Origin: Clostridium bornimense
GTDB lineage: Bacteria > Bacillota > Clostridia > Clostridiales > Clostridiaceae
Length of the DNA: 64,000 nucleotides
Direction of reading: 5' to 3'
Assembly: GCF_000577895.1 (NCBI RefSeq)
Contig: NZ_HG917868.1
Span: 2,108,001-2,172,000, forward strand
Shown piece after piece: positions 19,264 to 28,672 of this stretch (positions are counted from its first letter, which is position 1; each line of letters opens with the position of its first letter). The notes under the pieces were generated by a model that did no database searches, was not told where the DNA came from, and saw only the letters and a list, made by a program, of their open reading frames with translations. The translations under genes and the position numbers were made by a program.

Positions 19264-20028
19264 TTAACCAAATCTTCCAGTTATATAATCCTCTGTTCTC
19301 TTATCTCTAGGGTTTCTAAACAGCTCTTCTGTGTCACCATATTCAATAACTTCCCCATTTAAGAAGAATGCTGTCTTATCTGCAATTCTACCTGCTTGTT
19401 GCATATTATGAGTAACTATTACTACTGTATATTTCTCTTTTATATTTTCCATAAGTTCTTCAACTTTTGAAGTTGATATAGGATCTAATGCTGATGTAGG
19501 CTCATCCATTAATATAACCTCTGGCTCAACAGCTAATGTTCTAGCTATACATAGTCTTTGTTGTTGACCACCTGAAAGTCCTTGAGCAGATTTTTTAAGT
19601 CTATCTTTTACTTCATCCCAAAGAGCTGCTCCTCTTAAACTTTTTTCTACAATTTCATCTAATTGAGTCTTATTTTTTATTCCATGTATTTTAGGACCAT
19701 ATGCTATATTATCATAAATGGACATTGGAAATGGATTTGGCTTTTGAAATACCATTCCTACTCTTTTTCTAAGCTCAATTACATCGTAATCATTTTTATA
19801 TATATTTTCATTTTCAAAAATAACTTCACCATCTATTTTAACTATATCAATAAGATCATTCATTCTGTTTAATGTTCTAAGGAATGTAGACTTACCACAT
19901 CCAGAAGGTCCAATAAGTGCTGTAACCTTATTTGATTCTATATCCATATTTATATTCTTTAAAGCATGATTTTGTCCATAATATAAATTTAGATTCTTAC
20001 TTTTTATTATATAATTCTTCTCACTCAT
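19264..20028 (-). CDS. pstB: phosphate ABC transporter ATP-binding protein PstB
   Basis: 254 aa. It energises phosphate import. Walker A is GPSGCGKST, the ABC signature is LSGGQQQR, Walker B is [13 protein letters not shown], and the switch histidine is in VIVTHNMQQ. The length and the start [23 protein letters not shown] match the PstB subfamily. It lies between pstA (12 bp) and phoU. Confidence 0.97.
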   Translation of the reverse strand: MSEKNYIIKSKNLNLYYGQNHALKNINMDIESNKVTALIGPSGCGKSTFLRTLNRMNDLIDIVKIDGEVIFENENIYKNDYDVIELRKRVGMVFQKPNPFPMSIYDNIAYGPKIHGIKNKTQLDEIVEKSLRGAALWDEVKDRLKKSAQGLSGGQQQRLCIARTLAVEPEVILMDEPTSALDPISTSKVEELMENIKEKYTVVIVTHNMQQAGRIADKTAFFLNGEVIEYGDTEELFRNPRDKRTEDYITGRFG

Positions 20029-20040
20029 AATTTATCTCCC

Positions 20041-20913
20041 TTACTTACTTCCTGTATACCTTGAATGTACAACTCTACTTAAAACCCTTGCTAATATATT
20101 GAAAATTAATACCATTACAACTAAAACCGCTGCTGATTGAGCTGCAATTTGTACTGCATTATTAGCTGTACCTTCAGCGTTTAACTTCCATATATGAACA
20201 GATAATGTTTCTGCCGGTCTAAAAATATTAAATGGATTAGCTTTAGATGTTATACTTGCAGCCATATTTATTCTTGATGCATTAGTTCCTGCTGTATATA
20301 TTAACGCTGCTGCTTCTCCAAAAATTCTTCCTGCTGCTAAAATAATACCAGTTAATATTTGCGGAAACGCTGTTGGTAATATTAATTTAACAATTGTTTG
20401 CCATTTTGTAGCACCAAGTCCTAAAGAGGCTTCTTTAATATTTGCTGATGCATCTCTTATCGCGTTTTCTGCAACTCTCGTCACTGAAGGCAAGTTTAAA
20501 ATTGTTAATGTTACTGCCCCTGCAAATAAAGTAAAACTCCATTTAGTATAAACAACAAAAATAAGATATCCAAATAATCCAACAACTATAGAAGGTAATG
20601 AAGCCATAGCTTCTATACATAATCTAACAAAATCCATAAACTTACCTGGTTTTGCATATTCAGCTAAGTATATACCTGCTCCTACGCCTAAAATTATAGT
20701 TATTGTTAATGATAAAATTAAAAGATAAAAAGAATTAAAAAGCTGTATTCCTATTACATCGTCACCTTTAGTTCCAAATAAAAATTTAGGATTTAAAAAT
20801 CCAAAACCTTTTATAAATATTTCAGCTAAAAGGAAAACTAATAAGGCAACTACTGCAAAAGATATTACGTATAAAACCGAAGTCCAAATTTTATCAACTG
20901 TTTTTGAATTCAT
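20041..20913 (-). CDS. pstA: phosphate ABC transporter permease PstA
   Basis: 290 aa with about six hydrophobic segments, the first at about residues 12-36. The binding-protein-dependent transport loop EASLGLGATKWQTIVKLILP is the EAA motif that contacts PstB. The start touches the pstC stop at base 20913, so translation is coupled. It pairs with PstC to form the inner-membrane phosphate channel. Confidence 0.95.
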   Translation of the reverse strand: MNSKTVDKIWTSVLYVISFAVVALLVFLLAEIFIKGFGFLNPKFLFGTKGDDVIGIQLFNSFYLLILSLTITIILGVGAGIYLAEYAKPGKFMDFVRLCIEAMASLPSIVVGLFGYLIFVVYTKWSFTLFAGAVTLTILNLPSVTRVAENAIRDASANIKEASLGLGATKWQTIVKLILPTAFPQILTGIILAAGRIFGEAAALIYTAGTNASRINMAASITSKANPFNIFRPAETLSVHIWKLNAEGTANNAVQIAAQSAAVLVVMVLIFNILARVLSRVVHSRYTGSK

Positions 20914-21809
20914 TATTTCATTTCACCTCTTTTTCCTATAGCTCTAACAATTAATATGAATATAAATGATATTATTAAAAGTAATGCAGCTAAAGACCAT
21001 ATTGCATCATTCCAAGCTGTTCCTGATACAGTGTTAGTCATATCCATAGTCAAAATACCTGTTAATGTACTTGTAGGTTCTGTTAATGTTTTTGCAAATT
21101 TTATTGCATTACCTACAACCATTGATACTGCTAATGCTTCGCCAAAAGCACGAGCTATACCTAAAACTACTCCTGTAAGTATCCCACTTTTTGCTGCTGG
21201 TACAACTACCTTATAAATAGTTTGCCATCTTGTAGCACCAAGTCCATATGATGCTTCAATATAATCTTTAGAAACAACCTTAATAGAATCATATGCAATA
21301 GAAGTTATTGTCGGTAAAATCATAATTGATAAAATGATTATTGCAGTTAATAGTGATGAACCTGTACCTCCTAATGTATTTCTAATAAAAGGTACAAATA
21401 CTGTAACACCTATAAGACCATAAACTACTGATGGAATTCCAACAAATAATTCTATAGCTGGTTGTAATACCTGTTTACCTAACTTCGGTGAAATAATATT
21501 CATAAATATTGCTAAGGCTATAGCTACAGGTGCAGATATGATTACTGCTCCTACAGAAACGAAAGTTGATCCAACTATAAATATTAAAGCTCCATATTTA
21601 GGATCAGTTTCTGATTCAGGTGACCAATTTGATGATAATAAAAACTCTCCTAATGATACGCCATTTTTAGTGAATGTTGCCATACCTTTTGAAATTATAA
21701 ATCCCATTATTGTTATAGTCATTACTACTATTAGCAAACCGCAAAATACAGCATATCCTTTTCCTAAGTATTCTGTTTTTAATTTGTACAACATATTTTT
21801 TTCTTTCAT
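20913..21809 (-). CDS. pstC: phosphate ABC transporter permease PstC
   Basis: 298 aa from ATG 21809, chosen because AGGAGAAGTG lies just upstream; the longer frame from 21854 has no ribosome site. It has six membrane segments, and the EAA loop reads EASYGLGATRWQTIYKVVVP. The usual PstC periplasmic segment between the first two membrane helices is present (TFTKNGVSLGEFLLSSNWSP). It lies about 90 bp after pstS. Confidence 0.95.
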   Translation of the reverse strand: MKEKNMLYKLKTEYLGKGYAVFCGLLIVVMTITIMGFIISKGMATFTKNGVSLGEFLLSSNWSPESETDPKYGALIFIVGSTFVSVGAVIISAPVAIALAIFMNIISPKLGKQVLQPAIELFVGIPSVVYGLIGVTVFVPFIRNTLGGTGSSLLTAIIILSIMILPTITSIAYDSIKVVSKDYIEASYGLGATRWQTIYKVVVPAAKSGILTGVVLGIARAFGEALAVSMVVGNAIKFAKTLTEPTSTLTGILTMDMTNTVSGTAWNDAIWSLAALLLIISFIFILIVRAIGKRGEMK

Positions 21810-21901
21810 AGTCACTTCTCCTATGATATATTTTTGTAACATAATACTAGGCATGAGTTTTTATGTCTCCCAAGCCTAGCTATACATTTAAAAGTTACCT
21901 A

Positions 21902-22768
21902 CTATTTTAATTCACTCATTGGAATATATCCTTCTTCTTCTACAACTGACTTATTTTCATCTGACATTAAGTAATCTATAAATGCCTTTGTAGTTCCAGT
22001 TGGCTCACCTTTAGTAACCATATATTCATAAGACCAGAAAGGATATGATCCATTTGCTATATTTTCGGTATTTGCTTCAACGTCATTGATTTTTAATACA
22101 TTTAGGTCTTTTCCATCACCAACATATGATAAAGCTAAGTAAGAGATTGAACCTGGAGTTGATTGAACTTTTGAACTAACAGCTCCTGATGATTCCTCTG
22201 TTTGGAAATCTTTCTTTTCTTCTGCATCACCTAAGATAGTGTTCTTAAATGCTGCTCTTGTTCCTGAAGATGTTGGTCTAGCGATAACTGTAATTTCTTT
22301 ATCATTTCCTCCAACTTCTTTCCAGTTAGTAATTTTTCCTGTAAATATATCTATAATTTGATCTACTGTTAATGAATCTACTTTTACATCTGTGTTTGCA
22401 ACCATAGCAAATCCAATTCCACAAACTTTTGTTTCAACTAATTCTTTTAATACTGCTTCATCTGTAACCTTATCTGCTACTGGTACATCGGAATTTCCTA
22501 TTTGAAAAGTTCCTTCTTGTACTCCTGAAATTCCTTTTCCTGAACCTCCACCTTGTACATCCACAATTGCATCTGGATATTTTTCTTCAAATCCTTCTTT
22601 TGTCTTCTTAACTAATGGTTCTAATGCTGTTGATCCACCTGCAATTATTGAACCTGATATTGTATCTCCGTCAGCGCTTTGATCTGATCCGCCTCCACAT
22701 CCTACAAATGCTCCTAACATAGTAACTGTTAAAGCTGATACTACTATTTTTAATAAAGTTTTTCTCAT
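21902..22768 (-). CDS. pstS: phosphate-binding lipoprotein PstS
   Basis: 288 aa. The N-terminus is a lipoprotein signal: basic MRKTLLK, a hydrophobic run, then lipobox AFVGC, so the mature protein is anchored at about Cys24. Phosphate-binding loops are visible in GGSTALEPL, GGGSGKGISGVQEG and RPTSSGTRAAF. It captures phosphate for PstCA. GGAGGT lies ahead of the ATG. It has the best candidate Pho promoter in the operon directly upstream. Confidence 0.96.
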   Translation of the reverse strand: MRKTLLKIVVSALTVTMLGAFVGCGGGSDQSADGDTISGSIIAGGSTALEPLVKKTKEGFEEKYPDAIVDVQGGGSGKGISGVQEGTFQIGNSDVPVADKVTDEAVLKELVETKVCGIGFAMVANTDVKVDSLTVDQIIDIFTGKITNWKEVGGNDKEITVIARPTSSGTRAAFKNTILGDAEEKKDFQTEESSGAVSSKVQSTPGSISYLALSYVGDGKDLNVLKINDVEANTENIANGSYPFWSYEYMVTKGEPTGTTKAFIDYLMSDENKSVVEEEGYIPMSELK

Positions 22769-22816
22769 TTAAAACTTACCTCCATTTTCACATCGCTGTA
22801 TTATTTCCCTTTGACA

Positions 22817-22879
22817 ATTATCATTGTAAGTTACTAAAGTTAAGAAAATATTATATCAATGTTAAATAAATTTAACATT
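22817..22879 (-). promoter_or_regulatory. candidate Pho-box promoter for pstS
   Basis: The 114-bp phoR-pstS gap contains a perfect 22-bp palindrome (22858-22879, arms AATGTTAAAT and ATTTAACATT). Read on the minus strand, TTAACA and TTAACT lie 22 bp (two helical turns) apart, and a GATAAT -10-like hexamer follows 21 bp after the second. Bacillus PhoP sites are TTAACA-like repeats with about 11-bp spacing placed about 20 bp upstream of the -10. The match is by eye only. Confidence 0.45.
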
Positions 22880-22882
22880 CCA

Positions 22883-24583
22883 TTATTTAGTATTAAATTC
22901 CGTTGTAAACGTTGTTCCTTCATGAATCTTACTTTCTACTTTTATTGTTCCTCCAAGGTTAATCACAATATACTTTACAATTGCAAGGCCTAATCCTGTC
23001 CCACCTTTCTCTCTAGATCTCGCCTTATCTACTCTATAAAATCTTTCAAATAACCTTGGAATATGCTCTTCTGATATACCAATCCCATTATCTTGCACTT
23101 TAATAATAACTTTTTCATTTATAACATTTGTTATTATTTTCACATCACCATCATCTTCAGTATATTTTATTGCATTTTCCACTAAGTTTATTAACATCTG
23201 TTTAAATTTATTGGCATCTCCCTCTATAACAGGAGTACCTATCAACTCTTTAGTAATACTTATATTTTTCTTTTCTGCCAAAGGTTTTAACATCATATAG
23301 ACTGATTCTATTATATTATTTACATCAACATCTTCATTATTCATTTCCTTTGCCTGTTCTAAATCTGACAACGTCAATATATCATTTATTAATGTCGTTA
23401 ACCTATCTGCTTCTCCATTTATAATGTCTAAGAATCTTTCTTTTGTTTCCTTATCCTCTACAATCCTCAATGTTTCTGCAAACCCCTTGATAGAAGTTAA
23501 TGGAGTCTTAAGTTCATGAGATACATTGGCAACAAATTGAGATCTCATATTTTCTAATCGTCTTATATCAGTTATATCCTGAAGTACTGCAACTTTTCCT
23601 ATAACTTCATATCCATTAATAATTTCTGTTGTTTTTATTCTAAACTCCCTTTCCTTGGGATAATAAACCTTTATCTCTTTAACATCTGTAGTACTATCTT
23701 TAAATACTGCATATAAATCTGCATCTCTTATAGCGGTGATTATATTTTCTCCAATTATATCTTGCTTGATACCAAATATCTTTTCACAGTAAGGATTTAT
23801 CATTATGATTTTTTCTTCTCTATCAATAGCTATAACTCCGCTATCCATTGACTTTAAAATTGCTTCTAGTTTAGTTTGTTTTTCATTTAACTCTTGCAAT
23901 AATTTATTTAACTGTTCAGACATATAATTAAAGGTAGTAGCTAATTGACCAACCTCATCATTGGAATATACTTTTACTTTTCTTTCGAAATCACCTTTCG
24001 CTACTCTAGATGTAGTGGCTTCTAAATCTTTTATTGGAACTATGAATATATTAGAAAGTTTCATAGATATGATCACCGATATCAGTGATATAATTACGAA
24101 AGTATATAAATAATATTTTAGAAAAACATTATTTATTGTTTTTAAACTTACATTCTGCATAGATAATCTTACTACTATGTCATCTTTGATAAGCTTTGCA
24201 ACATAAATTGTCTGTTCATTATCACTATCTGATAATCTTATACTTCTTGCCTCACCATTTTTTCTTGCATTGATAACTTCTGGTCTGTCATTATGATTTT
24301 CTAACTCTTTTATATCATTCTTTGAATCATAGAGAACATCACCATTTTTCCCTATGATAGTTAATCTTTGTTCTCTCTCTTTCATTATAGGGTCAAAAAT
24401 ATCACTAAAATTTTTTCCCTCATTTTCTTCTGCTACTTTGCATAGCAATCCATTAATATTTTTTAAATTTTTCTCTTCATTTTTTTGTACTACATAATTA
24501 GATCCTATATATAATATACTTGATAAAAAACCTGTAGTTATCATCAAAATACTTATAAAATATATACTAAGTTTTTTTTTCAT
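22883..24583 (-). CDS. phoR: phosphate-sensing sensor histidine kinase PhoR
   Basis: 566 aa. Membrane segments lie at about 7-27 and 154-174, with an extracytoplasmic domain between. A HAMP linker follows (about 175-225), then a coiled coil and a PAS domain near 240-340 (VIAIDREEKIIMINP). Phospho-acceptor His356 is in FVANVSHELKTPLTSIKG. The ATPase boxes read NLVENAIKYT, DNGIGIS and GGTGLGLAIVK. Paired with PhoP upstream and the pst genes downstream, it is very likely the Pho kinase. Confidence 0.93.
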   Translation of the reverse strand: MKKKLSIYFISILMITTGFLSSILYIGSNYVVQKNEEKNLKNINGLLCKVAEENEGKNFSDIFDPIMKEREQRLTIIGKNGDVLYDSKNDIKELENHNDRPEVINARKNGEARSIRLSDSDNEQTIYVAKLIKDDIVVRLSMQNVSLKTINNVFLKYYLYTFVIISLISVIISMKLSNIFIVPIKDLEATTSRVAKGDFERKVKVYSNDEVGQLATTFNYMSEQLNKLLQELNEKQTKLEAILKSMDSGVIAIDREEKIIMINPYCEKIFGIKQDIIGENIITAIRDADLYAVFKDSTTDVKEIKVYYPKEREFRIKTTEIINGYEVIGKVAVLQDITDIRRLENMRSQFVANVSHELKTPLTSIKGFAETLRIVEDKETKERFLDIINGEADRLTTLINDILTLSDLEQAKEMNNEDVDVNNIIESVYMMLKPLAEKKNISITKELIGTPVIEGDANKFKQMLINLVENAIKYTEDDGDVKIITNVINEKVIIKVQDNGIGISEEHIPRLFERFYRVDKARSREKGGTGLGLAIVKYIVINLGGTIKVESKIHEGTTFTTEFNTK

Positions 24584-24586
24584 TTT

Positions 24587-25285
24587 CTATTCTCCATCTC
24601 TATTAAACCTATATCCTATTCCTCTAATAGTTTCAATAAATCTAGGATTTTTATCATCGTCCTCTATCTTCTTTCTAAGATATCTTATGTGAACATCAAT
24701 AGTTCTAGTCTCACCTATAAACTCATAACCCCATATTTTATCTAAAAGCAAATCCCTTGTTAATACTCTTCCTCTATTCTTAATTAGAATCTGCAATAAT
24801 TCAAATTCTTTAAGTGTTAATTCTACTTTTTCTCCATTTTTCACAACTTCATGTTTATTAAAATCTATAAACACATTACCAAAACTATAAGTGTTATTAA
24901 CAGCCTCAACTTTAGTCCTTCTTAAAACTGCTTTAATTCTAGCCATTAATTCCCTAACTGAAAAAGGCTTCGTTACATAATCATCTGCACCTAATTCTAA
25001 GCCTAATATCCTATCTAATTCTTCTCCTTTAGCTGTTATCATAATAATAGGAATAGTAGAAATCTCTGTGTCTTTTCTTATTTCTTTACATACATCATTG
25101 CCATTAAGACCTGGTAGCATTATATCTAAAAGAATTAAATCTGGTTTCTCATCCTTTGCTAATTCTAAAGCTTCCAATCCATTTGATGCTGTTATTGCTT
25201 TATATCCATTAGCCTCTAAGTTAAATTTTATAAGCTCTACAATATGCTCTTCATCATCTACAATAAGTACTTTTTCATTATTCAT
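24587..25285 (-). CDS. phoP: phosphate response regulator PhoP (OmpR/PhoB family)
   Basis: 232 aa. The receiver domain has the acidic pair D10-D11, phospho-acceptor D54 in LILLDIMLPG and the conserved lysine in YVTKPFS. The C-terminal winged helix (from about 130) has ELTLKEFELLQILIKNRGRVLTR and TIDVHIRYLRKKI. It should activate pst genes when phosphate is scarce. It starts 11 bp after pgeF and ends 3 bp before phoR, so pgeF-phoP-phoR appear co-transcribed. Confidence 0.93.
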   Translation of the reverse strand: MNNEKVLIVDDEEHIVELIKFNLEANGYKAITASNGLEALELAKDEKPDLILLDIMLPGLNGNDVCKEIRKDTEISTIPIIMITAKGEELDRILGLELGADDYVTKPFSVRELMARIKAVLRRTKVEAVNNTYSFGNVFIDFNKHEVVKNGEKVELTLKEFELLQILIKNRGRVLTRDLLLDKIWGYEFIGETRTIDVHIRYLRKKIEDDDKNPRFIETIRGIGYRFNRDGE

Positions 25286-25296
25286 AATAATCCCCC

Positions 25297-25986
25297 TTAT
25301 CTAATAACAATAGTTGAAAAAATTCTTCCACTATTCTCTTTTTCTTTTCTATATGAATGGAATTTAATACTTTCACTACAATAAGTACACATAGATAAAT
25401 CTTTTATAGTCTTTACATTTAAATTTTCTAATTGTATTTTTATTATAGCTGTAAGATCCAAATTTCTACCGTTATTAATATTTCTATCTTTAAGATAATC
25501 TATAGATTTAAACTTATCTATTAATTCTTCTGAAACTTCATAACAACATTTTTTTATATGTGGACCTATAACAGCATTTAACTCTATTTCTCCGTAACAA
25601 CTATATATTTTATCTATAGTTTTTTTAAGAATGTTTTCGAAAGTTCCCCTCCATCCACTATGAACAGCTGCTATGACATTTTTATTTTTAGAATAAATTA
25701 AAATAGGAACACAATCTGCAGTGAAAACACCTATAGCTGTATTTTTATTTTCACATACAAGCGCATCCCCTTCCTTAATCTCCCCATCCCAGCGGTTAAC
25801 TATTGTAGAATGTATTTGTCTTGAATATCCTATTTCATCCACAGCTAGAGCCTTTTTCAAAAACTCCATATTACTCTGAAAACTATCACTACTGATATTA
25901 AAATTATTATCTATAGTTGATATTACTACATCTATATTATCATCCTTCTCAACTAAAAATCTTTTACCTTCTATAGTAGTTAACAT
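25297..25986 (-). CDS. pgeF: peptidoglycan editing factor / multicopper-oxidase-like PgeF (YlmD, YfiH family)
   Basis: 229 aa from ATG 25986, which has GAGGTGG upstream; the longer frame starts at a TTG inside that ribosome site. Conserved zinc ligands appear in GVFTADCVPILI and AAVHSGWRGT, and GPHIKKCCYEV follows. Family members have purine-nucleoside phosphorylase/deaminase activity, and in E. coli the protein edits peptidoglycan precursors. In Bacillus the homologue ylmD lies downstream of sigG, as here. Its position directly before phoP is noteworthy. Confidence 0.9.
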   Translation of the reverse strand: MLTTIEGKRFLVEKDDNIDVVISTIDNNFNISSDSFQSNMEFLKKALAVDEIGYSRQIHSTIVNRWDGEIKEGDALVCENKNTAIGVFTADCVPILIYSKNKNVIAAVHSGWRGTFENILKKTIDKIYSCYGEIELNAVIGPHIKKCCYEVSEELIDKFKSIDYLKDRNINNGRNLDLTAIIKIQLENLNVKTIKDLSMCTYCSESIKFHSYRKEKENSGRIFSTIVIR

Positions 25987-26056
25987 TACTATCCACCTCT
26001 TCAATATAACATATTTTTAATATTTAAAATTTATATTTAACTTTTATTTAACAAAA

Positions 26057-26080
26057 GAAAATAGCCCCTAGGACTATTTT
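26057..26080 (-). terminator. terminator overlapping the end of nrdR
   Basis: AAAATAG and CTATTTT arms with a CCCCTAGGA core form a compact hairpin that includes the last nrdR codons (stop at 26074). It is followed on the minus strand by CTTTTGTT. It would partly insulate nrdR from pgeF. Confidence 0.6.
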
Positions 26081-26529
26081 TTCTTCATCAAACTTTCTAT
26101 TTCTTCCATAAAAGTATTAATATCCTTGAACTGTCTATATACTGATGCAAACCTAACATAAGAAACTTCATCAATTTCTTTTAATCTATCCATTATCATT
26201 TCACCAATTTCTTGTGATTTGACCTCTGTAGCCATGGAATTCGATAACTGCTTTTCAATATCTTCCGATATTTTTTCTATTTGATTTCTAGAAACTGGTC
26301 TCTTCTGAGCTGCTATTAATATTCCATTTATAATTTTATTTTTATCAAAATACTCTCTAGTGGAATTTTTCTTTACTACTAACAAAGGTATATCTTCTAC
26401 CTTTTCATATGTAGTATATCTCTTATTACACTTTGAACATTCTCTTCTTCTTCTAATAGCATTACTTTCTTCTGTAGATCTTGAGTCAATAACTTTACTT
26501 TCTAAATATCCACAAAAAGGACATTTCAT
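26074..26529 (-). CDS. nrdR: transcriptional repressor NrdR
   Basis: 151 aa from ATG 26529; three extra codons are possible from GTG 26538. The zinc ribbon reads [17 protein letters not shown] with a second pair CSKCNKRY. The ATP-cone domain follows ([16 protein letters not shown] onward). NrdR senses ATP/dATP and represses ribonucleotide reductase genes. No nrd genes lie in the window. Confidence 0.96.
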   Translation of the reverse strand: MKCPFCGYLESKVIDSRSTEESNAIRRRRECSKCNKRYTTYEKVEDIPLLVVKKNSTREYFDKNKIINGILIAAQKRPVSRNQIEKISEDIEKQLSNSMATEVKSQEIGEMIMDRLKEIDEVSYVRFASVYRQFKDINTFMEEIESLMKKK

Positions 26530-26579
26530 ATTCCTCACTCCCTTTTGTTTACTTTTTTACATTATACAATATTTAGCCA

Positions 26580-26834
26580 TTAAGTAATAGCCTTTTCAAT
26601 ATATTCCACACCATCTATTATTATAACATCACTACCAATTCTCTTTATCTTATTCCATGGTACTTCTAAACAATCATTAATTTTAAAAAGACCTTTTGGT
26701 TTGGATACTAAAATTGATACAACTTTGTGCATTTCTGTATCAATTATTAAATCTTCAACTTTTCCAAGTCTAACACCACTATTTAGCTCAATTACTTCTA
26801 ACTCTCTAAGGTAACTAAGATTCACTTTTCCCAT
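26580..26834 (-). CDS. YlmC/YmxH family PRC-barrel sporulation-associated protein
   Basis: 84 aa from ATG 26834, preceded by GGAGGTG; the upstream extension to 26885 has no support. A PRC-barrel-type domain is visible: LRELEVIELNSGVRLGKVEDLIIDTE, then a KPKGLFKINDCLEVPWNKIKRIG segment. These small proteins are conserved next to sigG in spore formers and have no firm biochemical role. The position between sigG and nrdR-pgeF fits that context. Confidence 0.85.
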   Translation of the reverse strand: MGKVNLSYLRELEVIELNSGVRLGKVEDLIIDTEMHKVVSILVSKPKGLFKINDCLEVPWNKIKRIGSDVIIIDGVEYIEKAIT

Positions 26835-26890
26835 ATTATTCACCTCCATTATAATATATATGATAATTCTCATTTCACAATTCACAATTT

Positions 26891-27051
26891 CAGTGCACAG
26901 TGAGGGTTAATTTTCCCCTGTGGGGAAAATAGTATAGTCCCGCGGACGTCAAATTACAATTATCAATTAAAGTTATATATTTAACGCATATATAAAGCTA
27001 TTATACTTAAGTGTTGTTTTTTGCTGTGCACTGATTTATACTTGTGCACTG
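26891..27051. repeat. intergenic repeat family member 5 (CAGTGCAC-ended)
   Basis: About 160 bp. The left end CAGTGCACAGTG and the right end ACTTGTGCACTG (27040-27051) are inverted copies over nine to ten bases. TTCACAATTCACAATTT lies outside the left end. The interior has GGTTAATTTTCCCC with a CCCCTG/TGGGG hairpin (about 26908-26932), GTCCCGCGGAC, and TATTATACTTAAGTGTTG, modules also found reversed at 36.1-36.3 kb. The right end abuts the sigG terminator T-tract. Confidence 0.82.
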
Positions 27052-27057
27052 AAAAAA

Positions 27058-27088
27058 AGCTGCCACACTTCTTTTCGTGCAACAGCTT
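27058..27088 (-). terminator. rho-independent terminator after sigG
   Basis: On the minus strand AAGCTGTTGCAC pairs over 12 positions, with G-U pairs, with GTGTGGCAGCTT, then TTTTT. It lies 21 bp beyond the sigG stop and is immediately followed by the repeat that ends at 27051. Confidence 0.82.
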
Positions 27089-27108
27089 CTTCTATATTCA
27101 GATTTAAT

Positions 27109-27879
27109 TTAGATATGTTTTTTCATATGTTTTAATGCTGTCTTTTCTAACCTACTTACTTGTGCTTGAGAAATACCGATTTCATCGGCTACCTCCATCT
27201 GAGTTCTCCCATCAAAAAACCTCATATTTAAAATCATCTTTTCCCTATCTGTTAGCTTCTTCATAGCTTCTTTTAAAGATATGTTTTCTAACCAAGAATC
27301 ATCTAAATTTTTATTATCACTTATTTGATCCATAACAAAAATTGCATCTCCGCCATCGTTATAAATTGGTTCAAATAATGATACAGGATCTTGAATTGCA
27401 TCTAAAGCATATGTTACTTCTTCTCGTGGCAGATCAAGCTCTTTAGCTATTACAGATACTGTTGGTTCTTCATTAGTCTCACTTAAAAGTCTATCCCTTA
27501 CTTGTAATGCTCTATATGCTATATCTCTTAACGACCTACTAACTCGTATAGAATTATTATCTCTTAAATATCTTCTTATTTCTCCAATAATCATAGGAAC
27601 TGCATAAGTTGAAAATTTAACATTTTGACTTAAATCAAAATTATCTAAAGCCTTTATCAAGCCAATACAGCCAACTTGAAAAAGATCATCTGCATTTTCT
27701 CCTCTATTATTGAATCGTTGAATAACACTTAATACTAGTCTTAAATTCCCTCTAATAAACTTCTCTCTACTCTCTATATTGCCATCTTTCATCTCTAAAA
27801 TCAGTTTAGTCATTTCTGCTTCCTTTAAAACTGGAAGCTTCGCAGTATTAACTCCACATATTTCCACTTTGTTTATCAT
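27109..27879 (-). CDS. sigG: RNA polymerase sporulation sigma factor SigG
   Basis: 256 aa beginning MINKVEICGVNTAKLPVLKEAEM, the SigG/SigF-type N-terminus. Region 2 includes DDLFQVGCIGLIKALDNFDLS and region 4 ends in EVADEIGISQAQVSRLEKTALK. SigG drives late forespore genes. It follows sigE by 62 bp, the standard spoIIGA-sigE-sigG order. A TGAATA element with a GATAAT-like -10 in the sigE-sigG gap could be a forespore promoter, but the fit is weak. Confidence 0.95.
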   Translation of the reverse strand: MINKVEICGVNTAKLPVLKEAEMTKLILEMKDGNIESREKFIRGNLRLVLSVIQRFNNRGENADDLFQVGCIGLIKALDNFDLSQNVKFSTYAVPMIIGEIRRYLRDNNSIRVSRSLRDIAYRALQVRDRLLSETNEEPTVSVIAKELDLPREEVTYALDAIQDPVSLFEPIYNDGGDAIFVMDQISDNKNLDDSWLENISLKEAMKKLTDREKMILNMRFFDGRTQMEVADEIGISQAQVSRLEKTALKHMKKHI

Positions 27880-27941
27880 ATAATCAGCTCCTCAAGAGTA
27901 ATGACAGTTACATTATCTCCTCTAAAGCCAACTTTTATTCA

Positions 27942-28661
27942 TCAAACCATTTTATTAATTTCTTTCTTCAGTTGTTTAATTATTCTTTTTTCTAATCTAG
28001 ATATATAAGACTGTGATATACCAAGCATATCGGCCACTTCCTTCTGCGTCTTTTCACCTTTCCCATTAAGTCCATATCTTAACTCTACAATTTCTTTCTC
28101 TCTTACATTTAATTTTTTTAATGCTAAAACTAACAACTGTTTATCTACCTCATCTTCTAAAACATTATATACCCCATCATTTTCTGTTCCCAATATATCT
28201 GATAATAACAATTCATTTCCATCCCAATCTATATTAAGAGGCTCATAAAAAGATATTTCTGACTTTAATTTAGAATTTCTTCTTAGGTACATTAATATCT
28301 CATTTTCTATACACCTAGAAGCATAGGTTGCTAATTTTATTTTTTTTGTTGGATCAAATGTCTTTACAGCTTTTATAAGTCCAATTGTTCCTACAGAAAT
28401 AAGATCTTCTATAGTTAATCCTGTATTTTCAAATTTTCTTGCAATATACACTACAAGTCTTAAATTACGTTCTATTAATATTCTTCTTACATCTTCTTCC
28501 CCTGCTTTTAATCTTTCTATAAGTTCTTCTTCTTCATCTTTAGATAATGGTGGAGGAAGTGTATCACTTCCTCCAATATAGTGTACTGACTTTTTTTCTA
28601 ATATATTTTCTATTTTAAGAACTTTTAATATCTTCTTTATAAATCTTACTAATCTAATCAT
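27942..28661 (-). CDS. sigE: RNA polymerase sporulation sigma factor SigE (pro-protein)
   Basis: 239 aa with the hydrophobic, basic pro-sequence expected of pro-SigE ([19 protein letters not shown]) before the sigma core. Region 2 carries [20 protein letters not shown] and [17 protein letters not shown]; region 4 carries [21 protein letters not shown]. SigE is the first mother-cell sigma factor and is activated by SpoIIGA cleavage. GGGGGGAG precedes the ATG. It lies 11 bp after spoIIGA. Confidence 0.96.
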   Translation of the reverse strand: MIRLVRFIKKILKVLKIENILEKKSVHYIGGSDTLPPPLSKDEEEELIERLKAGEEDVRRILIERNLRLVVYIARKFENTGLTIEDLISVGTIGLIKAVKTFDPTKKIKLATYASRCIENEILMYLRRNSKLKSEISFYEPLNIDWDGNELLLSDILGTENDGVYNVLEDEVDKQLLVLALKKLNVREKEIVELRYGLNGKGEKTQKEVADMLGISQSYISRLEKRIIKQLKKEINKMV

Positions 28662-28672
28662 AACTCCCCCCG

